Positions 45,133 through 54,395 of a stretch of DNA of 64,000 bases are shown one piece after another. Each line of letters begins with the position of its first letter. Positions within the stretch are counted from its first letter, which is position 1. A program made the position numbers and the translations under genes. The notes below the pieces were generated by a model. The model had not been told where the DNA came from, ran no database searches, and saw only the letters and a list, made by a program, of their open reading frames with translations. The DNA is taken from contig NZ_RAQO01000006.1 in the NCBI RefSeq assembly GCF_003610775.1, forward strand, positions 310,001 through 374,000, in the 5' to 3' direction. The stretch is from Alginatibacterium sediminis (lineage in GTDB: Bacteria; Pseudomonadota; Gammaproteobacteria; Enterobacterales; Celerinatantimonadaceae).

Positions 45133-45160
45133 AAAAAAAGCCTGTTTTATCAGGCCTTTT
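45133..45160 (-). terminator. purMN terminator
   Basis: GCCTG (45140-45144) and CAGGC (45151-45155), extended by flanking A/T pairs, form a stem with a six-base loop, and a run of A's at 45133-45139 gives a U-run on the minus strand. It lies 8 bases beyond the purN stop. Confidence 0.7.
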
Positions 45161-45167
45161 GGGGGGG

Positions 45168-45809
45168 CTATTCTTCGTTGGCGTAACCGGCATCTGGTAG
45201 AACGTTGCCGTCTAAGTAGGCTTGTCCGTCTTGCATGCTTAGCCGATTTTGACAAAACCATTGAGCTACCATTGGGTAAATCAAATGCTCTTGAACTTGA
45301 ATGCGTGCGCGAAGTTCATCTGCATCGTCGCCTTCAAATACTGGAACCTTGGCTTGAAGTATCACCGGCCCAGCATCGAGTTCTGGAGTGACAAAGTGCA
45401 CGCTGCAACCGTGGGTATCGTCGCCAGCATCGATGGCTCGCTGATGAGTATTCAAACCTGGATATTTGGGTAACAATGAAGGGTGAATGTTGATCATTCG
45501 TCCTTCAAACTCAGCCACAAATTCATCGCTTAATATGCGCATGTATCCGGCCAGTATGACCAAGTCGATGTCCGCTTTATTGAGTTTTTCTGCGATTGCC
45601 GCGTCAAACTGTTCGCGATTTTCAAAGACTTTAGGGTCGATAAAGCAATGCTCTATGTTTGCATCGATCGCACGTTGCAAACCAAAGGCATCAGCTTTAT
45701 TACTGATCACCAAAGCAATATTGTCGCGCAAAGTGCTATCTAAGAAAGCTTGCAGATTGCTTCCGTTTCCCGAAAGCAACACTGCAATTTTTGTTACTGC
45801 TGTTGACAT
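45168..45809 (-). CDS. purN: phosphoribosylglycinamide formyltransferase PurN
   Basis: A 213-residue enzyme of de novo purine synthesis that adds a formyl group from 10-formyl-THF to GAR. Family marks: VLLSGNGSNLQAFLD at residues 11-25, the active-site NIHPSLLPKYPG at about 107-118 with the catalytic Asn/His, and DDTHGCSVHFVTPELDAGPVI, containing the catalytic Asp. Length matches E. coli PurN (212). It follows purM by 23 bases in one transcript, the usual purMN pair. Confidence 0.95.
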   Translation of the reverse strand: MSTAVTKIAVLLSGNGSNLQAFLDSTLRDNIALVISNKADAFGLQRAIDANIEHCFIDPKVFENREQFDAAIAEKLNKADIDLVILAGYMRILSDEFVAEFEGRMINIHPSLLPKYPGLNTHQRAIDAGDDTHGCSVHFVTPELDAGPVILQAKVPVFEGDDADELRARIQVQEHLIYPMVAQWFCQNRLSMQDGQAYLDGNVLPDAGYANEE

Positions 45810-45832
45810 AGCGTATCCATACTTAGGCGAAG

Positions 45833-46876
45833 TTAAGCGTTAATTTCAACTTGTGCTTCGTCTGTTGCTGCATCAGCAATTTGGCCAATAACCCATGCTT
45901 TCTCACCGTGCTCAGCTAATATGGCGAGGGCTTTGTCAGCTTGGTCTTGCGGTAGTGCGATAATTAAGCCAACACCACAGTTAAAGGTACGATACATTTC
46001 TTCGCGGCTAACATTCCCTGCTTGTTGTAGCCAATTGAAAATTTCAGGCCACTGCCAAGAACTTTCATCAACCACTGCTTTGGTGTTCTTTGGCAGAACC
46101 CGTGGAATGTTTTCCCAAAAACCACCGCCGGTGATATGAGAAATCGCATGCACGTCAACTTGAGATTGCAAGTCGAGTACTGATTTCACATAAATACGTG
46201 TTGGAGTAAGTAGAGTTTCACCAAGGGTCGACTCGCCGAATGCTTGCTGAGGATCCGCTCCTGATACTTCTAAGATTTTGCGAACCAAAGAGTAACCATT
46301 TGAGTGTGGACCGCTAGATGCAAGTGCGATAATTGTATCGCCAGCACCTACTTTTGAGCCATCAATCACTTCTGACTTTTCGACAACACCAACACAGAAG
46401 CCGGCAATATCGTAGTCTTCGCCATGGTACATACCTGGCATTTCAGCTGTTTCGCCACCAATTAATGCGCAACCAGAAATTTCGCAGCCTTTACCTATAC
46501 CAGCAACAACATGCGCCGCAGTATCCACTTCTAATTTTCCAGTTGCATAATAATCTAGGAAAAATAGGGGTTCAGCACCTTGAACGATAAGGTCATTGAC
46601 GCACATGGCGACCAAATCAATCCCTACCGTGTCGTGCTTTTTAAGATCCATCGCTAAACGTAATTTGGTACCAACACCGTCTGTACCAGCTACTAATAGC
46701 GGCTCTCGGTATTTTGTAGGCAGTTGGCATAAAGCTCCAAATCCACCTAGCCCACCCATTACTTCAGGTCGGTGTGTTTTCTTGACAACACCTTTAATGC
46801 GCTCAACTAATGCGTTTCCAGCATCAATATCTACGCCAGCATCTTTGTAACTTAGGGACGAATCTTGTTTTTCCAC
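45833..46876 (-). CDS. purM: phosphoribosylformylglycinamidine cyclo-ligase PurM
   Basis: A 347-residue AIR synthetase of de novo purine synthesis, cyclising FGAM with ATP. Key segments: [21 protein letters not shown] at the start (split here as [12 protein letters not shown] and onward), [10 protein letters not shown] near 60-69, [11 protein letters not shown] near 140-150 and the [14 protein letters not shown] segment. The start is a GTG at 46876 with AAGG seven bases upstream. A longer frame to 47158 would run into upp on the other strand and is rejected. It is followed by purN and is divergent from upp. Confidence 0.95.
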   Translation of the reverse strand: MEKQDSSLSYKDAGVDIDAGNALVERIKGVVKKTHRPEVMGGLGGFGALCQLPTKYREPLLVAGTDGVGTKLRLAMDLKKHDTVGIDLVAMCVNDLIVQGAEPLFFLDYYATGKLEVDTAAHVVAGIGKGCEISGCALIGGETAEMPGMYHGEDYDIAGFCVGVVEKSEVIDGSKVGAGDTIIALASSGPHSNGYSLVRKILEVSGADPQQAFGESTLGETLLTPTRIYVKSVLDLQSQVDVHAISHITGGGFWENIPRVLPKNTKAVVDESSWQWPEIFNWLQQAGNVSREEMYRTFNCGVGLIIALPQDQADKALAILAEHGEKAWVIGQIADAATDEAQVEINA

Positions 46877-47004
46877 GTCAGTACCTTGTTGATAGCCAAA
46901 AATCGGCGGTATTTTAGCAGTGATTGCATCCCTCGAACAGAATTTTAGGAACTGCGCTGAAAATCGATTAGAATACGCGTGTTTACCTATGCTAAGGATC
47001 CCCC

Positions 47005-47631
47005 ATGAAAGTTGTTGAAGTGAAACACCCTCTAATCCGTCACAAAATTGGTTTAATGCGAGAAGGCGACATCTCAACCAAGCGTTTTCGTGAGTTAGCT
47101 CGCGAAGTTGCAAGTCTGTTGACCTATGAAGCGACTGCCAATTTAGAAATGGAATCAATTGAAATTGATGGTTGGAACGGTCCCGTACAAGTTGAGCAAA
47201 TCAAAGGTAAAAAGGCCACGGTTGTTCCAATTCTTCGTGCTGGTTTGGGCATGATGGATGGCGTTCTAGAACATATGCCGTCGGCAAAAACCAGTGTGGT
47301 TGGTATTTATCGTGATGAAGAAACCCTCGAACCTGTGCCTTACTTTGATAAGTTGGTCAGTTCAATTGACGAGCGTTTGGCACTTGTAGTTGACCCAATG
47401 TTGGCCACTGGCGGTTCCATGATTGCAACCATTGACCTGCTCAAAAAGGCTGGCTGTAAACATATTGTGGTGTTGGTATTGGTTGCAGCTCCTGAAGGTA
47501 TCGCTGCACTAGAAAAAGCACACCCAGATCTCGAGCTTTATACAGCGTCAATTGATAGCCATCTAAATGAACAAGGCTACATCATTCCAGGTTTGGGTGA
47601 TGCAGGCGACAAAATCTTTGGCACCAAGTAA
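47005..47631 (+). CDS. upp: uracil phosphoribosyltransferase Upp
   Basis: A 208-residue pyrimidine salvage enzyme making UMP from uracil and PRPP. The PRPP-binding motif is [17 protein letters not shown] near residues 129-145, the uracil site lies in the C-terminal [16 protein letters not shown], and [11 protein letters not shown] is at 72-82. The length equals E. coli Upp (208). AAGGATC precedes the ATG. It is divergent from purM, as in E. coli, and would use uracil released by CodA. Confidence 0.96.
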   Translation: MKVVEVKHPLIRHKIGLMREGDISTKRFRELAREVASLLTYEATANLEMESIEIDGWNGPVQVEQIKGKKATVVPILRAGLGMMDGVLEHMPSAKTSVVGIYRDEETLEPVPYFDKLVSSIDERLALVVDPMLATGGSMIATIDLLKKAGCKHIVVLVLVAAPEGIAALEKAHPDLELYTASIDSHLNEQGYIIPGLGDAGDKIFGTK

Positions 47632-47637
47632 GTAGCA

Positions 47638-48636
47638 ATGATGACTAAACTATTGACTATCCTACTATGCAGCTTTGCGCTGCATAGCTTGCCCTTGGCA
47701 GCGCAAGACTTTTACCAAGTAAATGTTGCGCAAAGCCAAAACTTAGAGCAAGACCAAAAACAAGCTTTCGCTCAATTGATATTGCGTTTAAGCGCCGATG
47801 ATAACCTGAACCGCGCGGAGATATTAAGTAAAGCCCAATCTGAGGTTGAAGCCTTAGTTTTAAGCTCTGCAACGATAGACAAACAGCGGGTTATTGGTTT
47901 TGATGGTCAAAAAGTTGAAACCTTACTGCGTCAAGCTGAGATCAAATACTGGGGCAGTGCACGCCCAAGTATGCTGATGTTTTACGTCGCCGAGTCAAAG
48001 CAGCTTCAGCGTAAGCTTTATTCTCAGAGTGAGCTCTCAACCTTTAGTCCAGACTTTGATGCGCAAATGCAGGATCTTGGGCTTAATGTCTTGCTACCAG
48101 TATATGACTTAGAAGATTTGATGTTGCTCGATGCTAATGATGTATGGGGCGGTTTTGACTCGAATATGGCCAAAGTTGCCGCGCGTTATGGTTTACCGTT
48201 AATGCTGGTCATCAAACAATTTGAAGGGGCCAGTGATAGTGAAATACAGTGGCGCATTGTTGAAACGGAGAGTTTGGAAACAGTGCTACGCGGTCAAGTG
48301 CAAGGCCCAAATGCCTTGGTTTTTGATGACACGATTGTAAAAGTTCACGCACAGATGGTGGAGCACTTTGGCGAGTTAATTAAGCAAAGCGCAAGCGAAG
48401 AAGCCTTAGTCATCAAAGTTACGCAAGTGGATAACCTGAATAAGTTACTGCAACTTGAGCAGTTTTTGCGCTCGCAAACAGCGATTTCGCAATTAACCAT
48501 GCTCAACAAGACCAGTAACTCAGTTAGTTTTGAATTGAAATTGATTGGTTCTTGGACAGAGTTGCAAAAAGTACTCGATTTAGAGCCTCGATTGGCTGCG
48601 GATCCAGCAGATCAATACCACTTCGTGTTCCAGTAG
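47638..48636 (+). CDS. DUF2066-domain periplasmic protein
   Basis: A 332-residue exported protein of the DUF2066 family. A signal peptide (MTKLLTILLCSFALHSLPLA, cleavage before AQD) is followed by a first domain with VNVAQSQNLEQDQKQAFAQL and a conserved RPSMLMFYVAES segment, then a long second half that lacks named motifs. The family has no known function and is kept in Alteromonadales and Vibrionales next to hda and purM. It lies only six bases from upp, so the two probably share a transcript. Confidence 0.85.
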   Translation: MMTKLLTILLCSFALHSLPLAAQDFYQVNVAQSQNLEQDQKQAFAQLILRLSADDNLNRAEILSKAQSEVEALVLSSATIDKQRVIGFDGQKVETLLRQAEIKYWGSARPSMLMFYVAESKQLQRKLYSQSELSTFSPDFDAQMQDLGLNVLLPVYDLEDLMLLDANDVWGGFDSNMAKVAARYGLPLMLVIKQFEGASDSEIQWRIVETESLETVLRGQVQGPNALVFDDTIVKVHAQMVEHFGELIKQSASEEALVIKVTQVDNLNKLLQLEQFLRSQTAISQLTMLNKTSNSVSFELKLIGSWTELQKVLDLEPRLAADPADQYHFVFQ

Positions 48637-48700
48637 TTTTTTAACACGGATCAAGCTGATACAATACCTGCATATTTTATTAGCTTGATTCGATCTTATC

Positions 48701-49399
48701 TTGAACTCTCAGCTGTCGCTCGCCGTCCATCTACCTGATGATGAAACTTTTGATAGTTTCTTCGCTGGTGATAATCAGCAATTGCTTGATCAATTGTTGG
48801 GTTTAGCTGATCAAGATTTAACCCAAGCGACCTACATCTGGGGAAAACCTGGCAGTGGGCGTAGCCATCTGTTGCATGCCTGTTGTGCGCTATTAAGTCA
48901 AAAGAACCTAGCAACAGCGTATTTGCCATTGCGACGTTTTGACCAAATGTCACCTCTGGTGTTAGAGGGACTAGAAAATGTGGCACTCGTTTGTTTCGAC
49001 GATTTAGACGCCATCGCAGGGCAACCCATTTGGGAAGAAGCACTGTTTGATTTCTATAATCGCCGTTTAGAGCTCGACTCGCCAGCGCCTCTTGTCATTT
49101 CAGGTTCGGCTCCGGTGAATCAACTTGGATTGCAACTTGCCGATCTTGAGTCTCGGGTTAATTGGGGCTTAAGCTACAAAGTAAATGAGCTAAACGACGC
49201 TCAAAAAGTACAGGCCTTGCAAATGCGAGCCGATCAACGCGGCATGAAGCTTGAGTTGGACGTGGCAAAGTACCTGCTAAAACGGTTATCGCGAGATATG
49301 AAAACCCTGATTAGTCATCTTGATGAACTCGATAAAGCCTCTATTCAAGCGCAGCGCAAGTTAACCTTGCCGTTTGTAAAAGAAAGCTTAAGCCTCTAG
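48701..49399 (+). CDS. hda: DnaA regulatory inactivator Hda
   Basis: A 232-residue AAA+ protein of the DnaA/Hda type that, with the sliding clamp, promotes ATP hydrolysis by DnaA and so blocks re-initiation. The clamp-binding QLSLAVHLPDD is at the N terminus (residues 4-14), and the Walker A-like WGKPGSGRSHLLHA, which lacks the usual GKT, is at 45-58; DDLDAIAG is the Walker B region. The start is a TTG at 48701, because the clamp motif begins right after it and no ATG fits. It follows the DUF2066 gene on the same strand. Confidence 0.92.
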   Translation: MNSQLSLAVHLPDDETFDSFFAGDNQQLLDQLLGLADQDLTQATYIWGKPGSGRSHLLHACCALLSQKNLATAYLPLRRFDQMSPLVLEGLENVALVCFDDLDAIAGQPIWEEALFDFYNRRLELDSPAPLVISGSAPVNQLGLQLADLESRVNWGLSYKVNELNDAQKVQALQMRADQRGMKLELDVAKYLLKRLSRDMKTLISHLDELDKASIQAQRKLTLPFVKESLSL

Positions 49400-49448
49400 T
49401 TTTTATAAAGGCTAAGCGTTTTTAACAAGCACACCATTACGGATAAAC

Positions 49449-49922
49449 ATGGTAGTCATTGAGAAGTACACCGCGCTTAGAGTAAATGATGTTGCAAAAC
49501 TGAGTGTGATGCCGGAGCAGCAACAGTTTACAGCAGCTAATGTTCCCCAACGCATTGCCGAATTAAATAGCCAGCAGCATCCGCATGTGATCATCGCTGA
49601 CTCGCAAGTGGTGGGCTTTTTTATCCTTGATCTCGGATTTTCAACGAACAATGACTTTTCTCCTGAACGGGCCCTAGGTATACGCTCGCTGCTCATTGAC
49701 CAAGGTCATCAAGGCAAAGGGTTTGCTCAGCAAGCATTACTACAACTTCCCAGCTATGCTCAGCAAGCTTACTCGAGCTTTGAATCGCTATACTTGACCG
49801 TAAACTGCCGAAATAAGCCGGCATATAACTGTTATGTGAAGTGCGGTTTTGTAGACCATGGCAACTTGCATCTCGGTGGACCGGTTGGGCCTCAGCATAT
49901 TTTGAGCTTTAAGCTTGGTTAG
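49449..49922 (+). CDS. GNAT-family N-acetyltransferase
   Basis: A 157-residue acetyltransferase. The acetyl-CoA loop DQGHQGKGFAQQALLQL begins near residue 80 (QGKGFA is the P-loop-like turn), and the last part NCRNKPAYNCYVKCGF fits the GNAT strand-helix ending. AlphaFold-type details cannot be judged. It opens the accessory run between hda and the bepA block, all on the plus strand. Substrate unknown. Confidence 0.85.
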   Translation: MVVIEKYTALRVNDVAKLSVMPEQQQFTAANVPQRIAELNSQQHPHVIIADSQVVGFFILDLGFSTNNDFSPERALGIRSLLIDQGHQGKGFAQQALLQLPSYAQQAYSSFESLYLTVNCRNKPAYNCYVKCGFVDHGNLHLGGPVGPQHILSFKLG

Positions 49923-50024
49923 TTTTCATAGAAACTAGAATCAAAGTTTAGCCAAAGCAGCCAGACGCTAAAGTTAGCGCTTAGGTATCTACGTATTACC
50001 TCAACTAAATTGATGGAGAAAAGC

Positions 50025-50342
50025 ATGATTTATTCTACAACTGACAGCATTCCTGGACGTGAAATTGATGCGATATGCGGCGTGGTGACTGGTAATGTTG
50101 TTCAGTCTAAGCACATTGGTCGCGATTTTATGGCGGGCTTAAAAAGCATCGTCGGTGGAGAAATCCGCGGCTACACAGAAATGCTCACCGATGCGCGCGA
50201 CGTGGCAGTGGAGCGCTTAGTTGCCAGTGCTCATGACAAAGGCGCTGATGCCGTCGTTGGGATCCGCTTCACCACCAGTGCCATTATGGATGGTTCGTCT
50301 GAGATTATGGTCTTTGGTACAGCGGTTACACTTAAAGATTAG
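50025..50342 (+). CDS. YbjQ/UPF0145-family protein
   Basis: A 105-residue protein of the UPF0145 (YbjQ) family. Typical marks are STTDSIPGREIDAICGVVTG at residues 4-23, RDFMAGLKSIVGGEIRGYTEM at about 33-53 and the late AVVGIRFTTSAIMDGSSEIM segment. The family forms pentamers and is sometimes called heavy-metal binding; the role is not known. The ATG at 50025 has GGAG six bases upstream; an ATG five codons earlier is less likely. Confidence 0.9.
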   Translation: MIYSTTDSIPGREIDAICGVVTGNVVQSKHIGRDFMAGLKSIVGGEIRGYTEMLTDARDVAVERLVASAHDKGADAVVGIRFTTSAIMDGSSEIMVFGTAVTLKD

Positions 50343-50367
50343 TTCTACGCACTAAGGAATTACAGCC

Positions 50368-50772
50368 ATGACCAAACGATATCAAGGCTCATGTTTGTGT
50401 TCGCAGATTAGCTTTAGCGTTAGCGGATTTAGCTCATTAGCCGCTAATTGCCACTGTAGCATGTGCCGTAAATTTCATGGTGCTGCCTTTGGTACACTGG
50501 TGAGTGTTAGTGGCTTACAATGGCATAGCGGTGAGCACTTACTTACCCATTTTACGGCAGCCAACGGCACAGTTCGCTGTTTTTGTTTGGTTTGTGGCTC
50601 AAGTTTAGGTTTTAAAAGTAAGGGAAGCGAAGCAAACGATCTCGAAATAGCTATTAGCTGTTTTGATGAGGATATTCCGGTTGTGATTGATGCTCAAATT
50701 TATACCCATAATAAAGCTAACTGGAGTCAGTTGCTGCCCAAGTTGCCAAGCTACCCACAAGGGCGTGACTAA
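50368..50772 (+). CDS. GFA-family (CENP-V/S-hydroxymethylglutathione synthase-like) protein
   Basis: A 134-residue zinc-binding protein of the glutathione-dependent formaldehyde-activating (GFA) family. Zinc-site cysteines occur in GSCLCSQ (9 and 11), NCHCSMCRK (28, 30, 33) and CFCLVCGSS. The fold is sound, but family members only rarely have been shown to act on formaldehyde-glutathione adducts. It is three bases from the next GNAT gene and 26 bases from the YbjQ gene, so it is likely part of one transcript. A similar GFA gene lies at 51288. Confidence 0.88.
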   Translation: MTKRYQGSCLCSQISFSVSGFSSLAANCHCSMCRKFHGAAFGTLVSVSGLQWHSGEHLLTHFTAANGTVRCFCLVCGSSLGFKSKGSEANDLEIAISCFDEDIPVVIDAQIYTHNKANWSQLLPKLPSYPQGRD

Positions 50773-50774
50773 CA

Positions 50775-51275
50775 TTGGCAGCTGATGCAACCGCTCTCGA
50801 TTTTCGTGAATTACTGCCCTTTGAGAGCGCTAACTATCGAGCCCTTCGTTTAAAGAGTCTTAAAGAATATCCGCAATGTTTTGGTTCTAACTATGTAGAA
50901 CAAAAAAAGCTGGAAAAGCTCTATTTTGAAGAACATATTGAACAAAGTAGCTGTAATGCGCGCATGCTAGGCGCTTTTAACGACAATCAATTGCTTGGCA
51001 TATGCGCCTTAACGGCCAATGATTCTAGCCTGCTGACCATTACTCAAATGTATGTCTGTCGAAGTGTGCAAGGTCAGGGCGTTGCTCAGGGCCTACTGGC
51101 ATTAGCCAAGCAATACTTGAGTCTTTACTTCCCGCGTCATAAAGCCTTGTGTTTGGACGTCTATCCACATAATCAAGCTGCTTTAAATACATATTTGCGC
51201 GCGGGGTTTTATCAAACGTCAATGGATGAGGCTCAAATCTATATGCGCTGGGAGAAAGATCATGAATCAATCTGA
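50775..51275 (+). CDS. GNAT-family N-acetyltransferase
   Basis: A 166-residue acetyltransferase with a canonical CoA loop, YVCRSVQGQGVAQGLLALAK (about residues 93-112), and the ending YPHNQAALNTYLRAGFYQ. A TTG start is used here, with GGGCGTGACTAA upstream; the gene begins three bases after the GFA stop, so translation is coupled. Substrate unknown. Its pairing with a GFA gene is repeated by the next two genes. Confidence 0.85.
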   Translation: MAADATALDFRELLPFESANYRALRLKSLKEYPQCFGSNYVEQKKLEKLYFEEHIEQSSCNARMLGAFNDNQLLGICALTANDSSLLTITQMYVCRSVQGQGVAQGLLALAKQYLSLYFPRHKALCLDVYPHNQAALNTYLRAGFYQTSMDEAQIYMRWEKDHESI

Positions 51276-51287
51276 GGAATTACAATC

Positions 51288-51689
51288 ATGAGTGATATTA
51301 CTGGTGAGTGTTTTTGCGGCTCAATACGTTACCAAGTTAAAGGTGGTCTGCATGATGCGCGTTCGTGCCATTGTTCGCGTTGTCGAAAAGCCTTCAGCGC
51401 TCAAGCATCTGCTTATGCTGTGGTACGCGCACACGAATTTTCATGGGTGACGGGCGAACAATTATTAACATCCTACGTGGGAGAGCATGGTTTTGGTCTT
51501 CAGTTTTGCTCCAAGTGTGGATCTACCTTAACGGGTGTTTTTAAGGACCAAGTTCACGGCGTTACTCTGGGGTGTGTGAATGGCGACCCCAAAGTATCCA
51601 TTAGTCGGCATATATTTGTGGGTTCTAAAGCCGCTTGGGAGTTGATACCTGAAGGTGTCGTCCAATTTGATGAAATGCCCCCAGTATAA
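51288..51689 (+). CDS. GFA-family protein, second copy
   Basis: A 133-residue zinc-binding protein of the GFA family. The cysteines are in GECFCGS (8 and 10), SCHCSRCRKAFSAQ (27, 29 and 32) and QFCSKCGSTLTG. It is similar in layout to the protein encoded at 50368 but clearly diverged in sequence, so this is an old duplication or separate gain. It lies 12 bases after the GNAT gene and 39 bases before the next GNAT gene. Confidence 0.88.
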   Translation: MSDITGECFCGSIRYQVKGGLHDARSCHCSRCRKAFSAQASAYAVVRAHEFSWVTGEQLLTSYVGEHGFGLQFCSKCGSTLTGVFKDQVHGVTLGCVNGDPKVSISRHIFVGSKAAWELIPEGVVQFDEMPPV

Positions 51690-51728
51690 ACCTGTAGTGC
51701 TGACCTTAAGGAAATAGTAACAACGATC

Positions 51729-52226
51729 ATGATTAGTCTTCGAGAATTTCAGTTAGAGGATGCTCCGCACCTTCTTAGAATTTTAAACACCCCTAGTGTT
51801 GTCAAATACCTTTCCAGCAAAATCCCTTATCCTTATACCGAGCAAGATGCGCAATGGTGGATTGTTACGGGTAGTAAACAGGGGATAGTCAAAGCGATTA
51901 CCGTTAATGGTTTATTCGTTGGCTGTATTGCCGCCAGTCGAGGCGAGTTTGAACACCGACGCAGTGCTGAAGTCGGCTACTGGATATCCGATGATTATTG
52001 GCGTCAGGGGATTGCAAGCCAAGCGATGAAGGACTTAAGTGATTTGGTATTTGAAACTAGCGATATTGTAAGACTGTTTGCTAGCGTTTTCTCGCCGAAT
52101 AAGGGGTCCATGGCTGTTCTGGCTAAATGTGGCTTTGAGCTTGAATCTATACAAAAAATGGCGATCTTCAAACATGATCGATTTTACAATGAACACATTT
52201 ATAGTTTAATAAAAGCAGTGCCTTAG
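51729..52226 (+). CDS. GNAT-family N-acetyltransferase, RimJ/RimL-like
   Basis: A 165-residue acetyltransferase of the RimJ/RimL type, with an N-terminal ISLREFQLEDAPHLLRILN (2-20) and the CoA loop in EVGYWISDDYWRQGIASQAM (about 81-100), followed by the late KGSMAVLAKCGFELES. It may acetylate a small molecule or a ribosomal protein N terminus. The gene lies six bases before the AraC regulator frame. Confidence 0.87.
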   Translation: MISLREFQLEDAPHLLRILNTPSVVKYLSSKIPYPYTEQDAQWWIVTGSKQGIVKAITVNGLFVGCIAASRGEFEHRRSAEVGYWISDDYWRQGIASQAMKDLSDLVFETSDIVRLFASVFSPNKGSMAVLAKCGFELESIQKMAIFKHDRFYNEHIYSLIKAVP

Positions 52227-52285
52227 CGAGTGTGCTTTTTAAACAACGCACAGACTACATACTAAGACCAATATCAAAGGATGTC

Positions 52286-53083
52286 ATGGAAGCTTTGCAC
52301 CGAACTATTCAAACGGTAGTGAATGAGGGAAACGAACAGGCTTTTTCAGTCTATAGCTCTGTTAAAGAGCAAAAGCTGTTAAATGTTCCCATTGCTAAGC
52401 CGCTACTAATTGTAGTTTTAAAAGGTGATAAAGAATTAGATAGAGCGGGGGGCGCAACCTGTCACGCCGGTGAATTTGTTTTTTTCTCAGCCAGTCCAGC
52501 GATTTATATGCGTAACATCCCACAGGATAAAAGCTACTTTGCGCTTCTTATTGAATTTGATTTTGAGGACTTTGACGGTCTTGAGCTTAATATCTCGACG
52601 TCTCGTGATTACTATATTGGTAAAACTACAGCGGCTCTAGAGCTGTGCTTAGAGCAATTTGTGCAAAGTGGTCGCTGGGCTCCCAAAGCATTATGGTCGG
52701 CACGTAAAAGAGAGATTATTTCCTTGTTATGTCATCTTGGCCACAGCGAAATCTTGTCGTTATTAGGCAGTCCGCAGTTAAAAGACACCTTACATAATAT
52801 GTTCGTGGATAAACGTTTTTTGGACATCGGTACCGACAGTATTTGTGATGCCATAGCGATGAGCGAGTCAACACTGCGCCGGAAATTAAAGCTTGAGGGT
52901 ACAAATTTACAGGCAATAAAAGACCAAGCTAGACTTGGCCTTGCTTTACATCTGCTACAAAGCACTGCTCTGCCTATTGGTAGCATCGCTAGCGATTGTG
53001 GTTATCAATCCCAGTCCCGATTCACCCAACGTTTTAAGCATCGCTTTGGTTTGACGCCCTCAGAGCTAAGAAATACAAAATGA
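52286..53083 (+). CDS. AraC-family transcriptional regulator
   Basis: A 265-residue regulator with the paired helix-turn-helix domain at its C terminus: DSICDAIAMSESTLRRKLKL followed by IGSIASDCGYQSQSRFTQRF and FGLTPSELR. The N-terminal half is a poorly conserved sensor. The start at 52286 has AAAGG five bases upstream; a GTG at 52232 could add 18 residues. It is followed by a PEBP-family gene, with no divergent target in view. Confidence 0.85.
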   Translation: MEALHRTIQTVVNEGNEQAFSVYSSVKEQKLLNVPIAKPLLIVVLKGDKELDRAGGATCHAGEFVFFSASPAIYMRNIPQDKSYFALLIEFDFEDFDGLELNISTSRDYYIGKTTAALELCLEQFVQSGRWAPKALWSARKREIISLLCHLGHSEILSLLGSPQLKDTLHNMFVDKRFLDIGTDSICDAIAMSESTLRRKLKLEGTNLQAIKDQARLGLALHLLQSTALPIGSIASDCGYQSQSRFTQRFKHRFGLTPSELRNTK

Positions 53084-53180
53084 CGGATTTGGGCAAAAAG
53101 ATGATTGTTTTGGTGCTAATTATCGAGTTCTGAAGTGGCTAAGCTAAGTATTCAATTATGGACAATTAATTAGGAATACT

Positions 53181-53738
53181 ATGTATCGCACACTTAAGAT
53201 TTTATCTCTCATGACGCTGAGCGTTTCGACTTTAGCTATTGCTACTCCCTTTAGCTTATCGAGTAATGATATCGCGCAGGGCGAGTACATGAGCAAAGCG
53301 CAAGAGTTTCAGGGTTTTGGATGCTCTGGCGACAACATTTCTCCGCAGCTAAGTTGGTCTTTAGCACCAGAGGGGACCAAAAGTTTTGCCATCACAGCGT
53401 TTGACCCCGATGCACCTACAGGCAGTGGTTGGTGGCATTGGCAAGTGGTGAATATACCGAAGCATATTTCGCAGTTGTCTAGTGGCGCAGGAGACGCGGC
53501 CAATAGTGAAATTCCAAGTGGCAGCACCCAGATAAGCAATGACTATGGTAGCCAGGCGTATGGCGGTGCATGTCCACCCATTGGTCATGGGGTACATCGC
53601 TATCGTTTTACCGTACATGCACTTTCGGTAGAGACACTGGAACTACCTAGCGACGCTTCAGGTGCTTTAGCTGGTTATATGATTAATGCCAATACCATCG
53701 CGTCGAGTTCAATAGAGGCCTTATATAAACGCGAGTAA
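53181..53738 (+). CDS. periplasmic PEBP-family (YbhB/YbcL-like) protein
   Basis: A 185-residue exported protein of the phosphatidylethanolamine-binding family. A signal peptide is visible (MYRTLKILSLMTLSVSTLAIA, cleavage before TPF). The anion pocket residues lie in LSWSLAPEGTKSFAITAFDPDAPTGSGWWHW, split here as LSWSLAPEG, FAITAFDPDAPTG and WWHWQVVN, and in GGACPPIGHGVHRYRFTVHA. E. coli YbcL is a periplasmic homologue. It is monocistronic, with a terminator after it. Confidence 0.88.
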   Translation: MYRTLKILSLMTLSVSTLAIATPFSLSSNDIAQGEYMSKAQEFQGFGCSGDNISPQLSWSLAPEGTKSFAITAFDPDAPTGSGWWHWQVVNIPKHISQLSSGAGDAANSEIPSGSTQISNDYGSQAYGGACPPIGHGVHRYRFTVHALSVETLELPSDASGALAGYMINANTIASSSIEALYKRE

Positions 53739-53781
53739 TAGGCTCGTTTTTATTGGCTAGAACAACGCTAATGCACCCAGC

Positions 53782-53809
53782 AACACAGCTCAGTTGAGCT
53801 GTGTTTTCT
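53782..53809 (+). terminator. terminator after the PEBP gene
   Basis: AACACAGCTCA (53782-53792) and TGAGCTGTGTT (53795-53805) form a perfect 11-bp stem with a two-base loop, followed by TTCTC. Confidence 0.7.
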
Positions 53810-53978
53810 CATCTTCTAATACGTCAATGTGGGTTAAAATTACTCGCGTCTATCATCCTTTTATTGAAAGCCGATATTTTGCTCATTTAGACCATTGCTG
53901 GCCTGAAAGCTGCTACTATCGCGTTAGGTTTCCAGTAAAGTTTTAACCAATAAGTCATTATAGACATGGAGTGTTATT

Positions 53979-54284
53979 TTGATTACCTGCTATTTGAACT
54001 ACGAGATTGATCCTTATAAATGTGCTGAGTTTGAACACTACGCTAAGTTGTGGATCCCACTTGTAAATAAATTTGGTGGCCAGCATCACGGCTATTTTTT
54101 GCCATCAGAAGGTGCTAGTAACAAAGCCCTAGCTTTGTTTTCGTTCCCCAGTTTAGCTGCTTACGAAGAATACCGGACTTTATCGCTATTAGATAAAGCG
54201 TGTATTAGCGCGTTTAACTATGCCGAAGAGACAAGGTGCATTATTAGTTATGAACGAAGTTTCTTTCGTCCTCTATTTGACTAA
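53979..54284 (+). CDS. NIPSNAP-family protein
   Basis: A 101-residue dimeric alpha-beta barrel protein of the NIPSNAP family. It starts ITCYLNYEIDPYKCAEFEHY, has WIPLVNKFGGQHHGYFLPSE at about 26-45 and ends FNYAEETRCIISYERSFFRP. Function unknown. The start is a TTG at 53979 with GGAG seven bases upstream. It is separated from the LysE gene by 111 bases. Confidence 0.82.
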   Translation: MITCYLNYEIDPYKCAEFEHYAKLWIPLVNKFGGQHHGYFLPSEGASNKALALFSFPSLAAYEEYRTLSLLDKACISAFNYAEETRCIISYERSFFRPLFD

Positions 54285-54395
54285 GTGTTATTCACACTAA
54301 GCCTCGGTAAATATTGAGATAGCGAACTAGTTTCAGTCGTTATAGTAATGTTGCCCCCTTTGTTTATGATTTTATTTAATTAACCAAGGTTCGTT

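Noticed and set aside
45002-45193. N-terminal extension of the aldo-keto reductase
   Set aside because: It would cross the purN terminator and is not aldo-keto reductase-like; the ATG at 45001 has a ribosome site.
46877-47004. PurR box between purM and upp
   Set aside because: No match good enough to the 16-bp PurR palindrome was found; ACGCGTGTTTAC near 46974 is too weak.
46877-47158. N-terminal extension of purM
   Set aside because: The extra frame runs into upp on the opposite strand, is unlike PurM, and a GTG with a good ribosome site gives the usual length.
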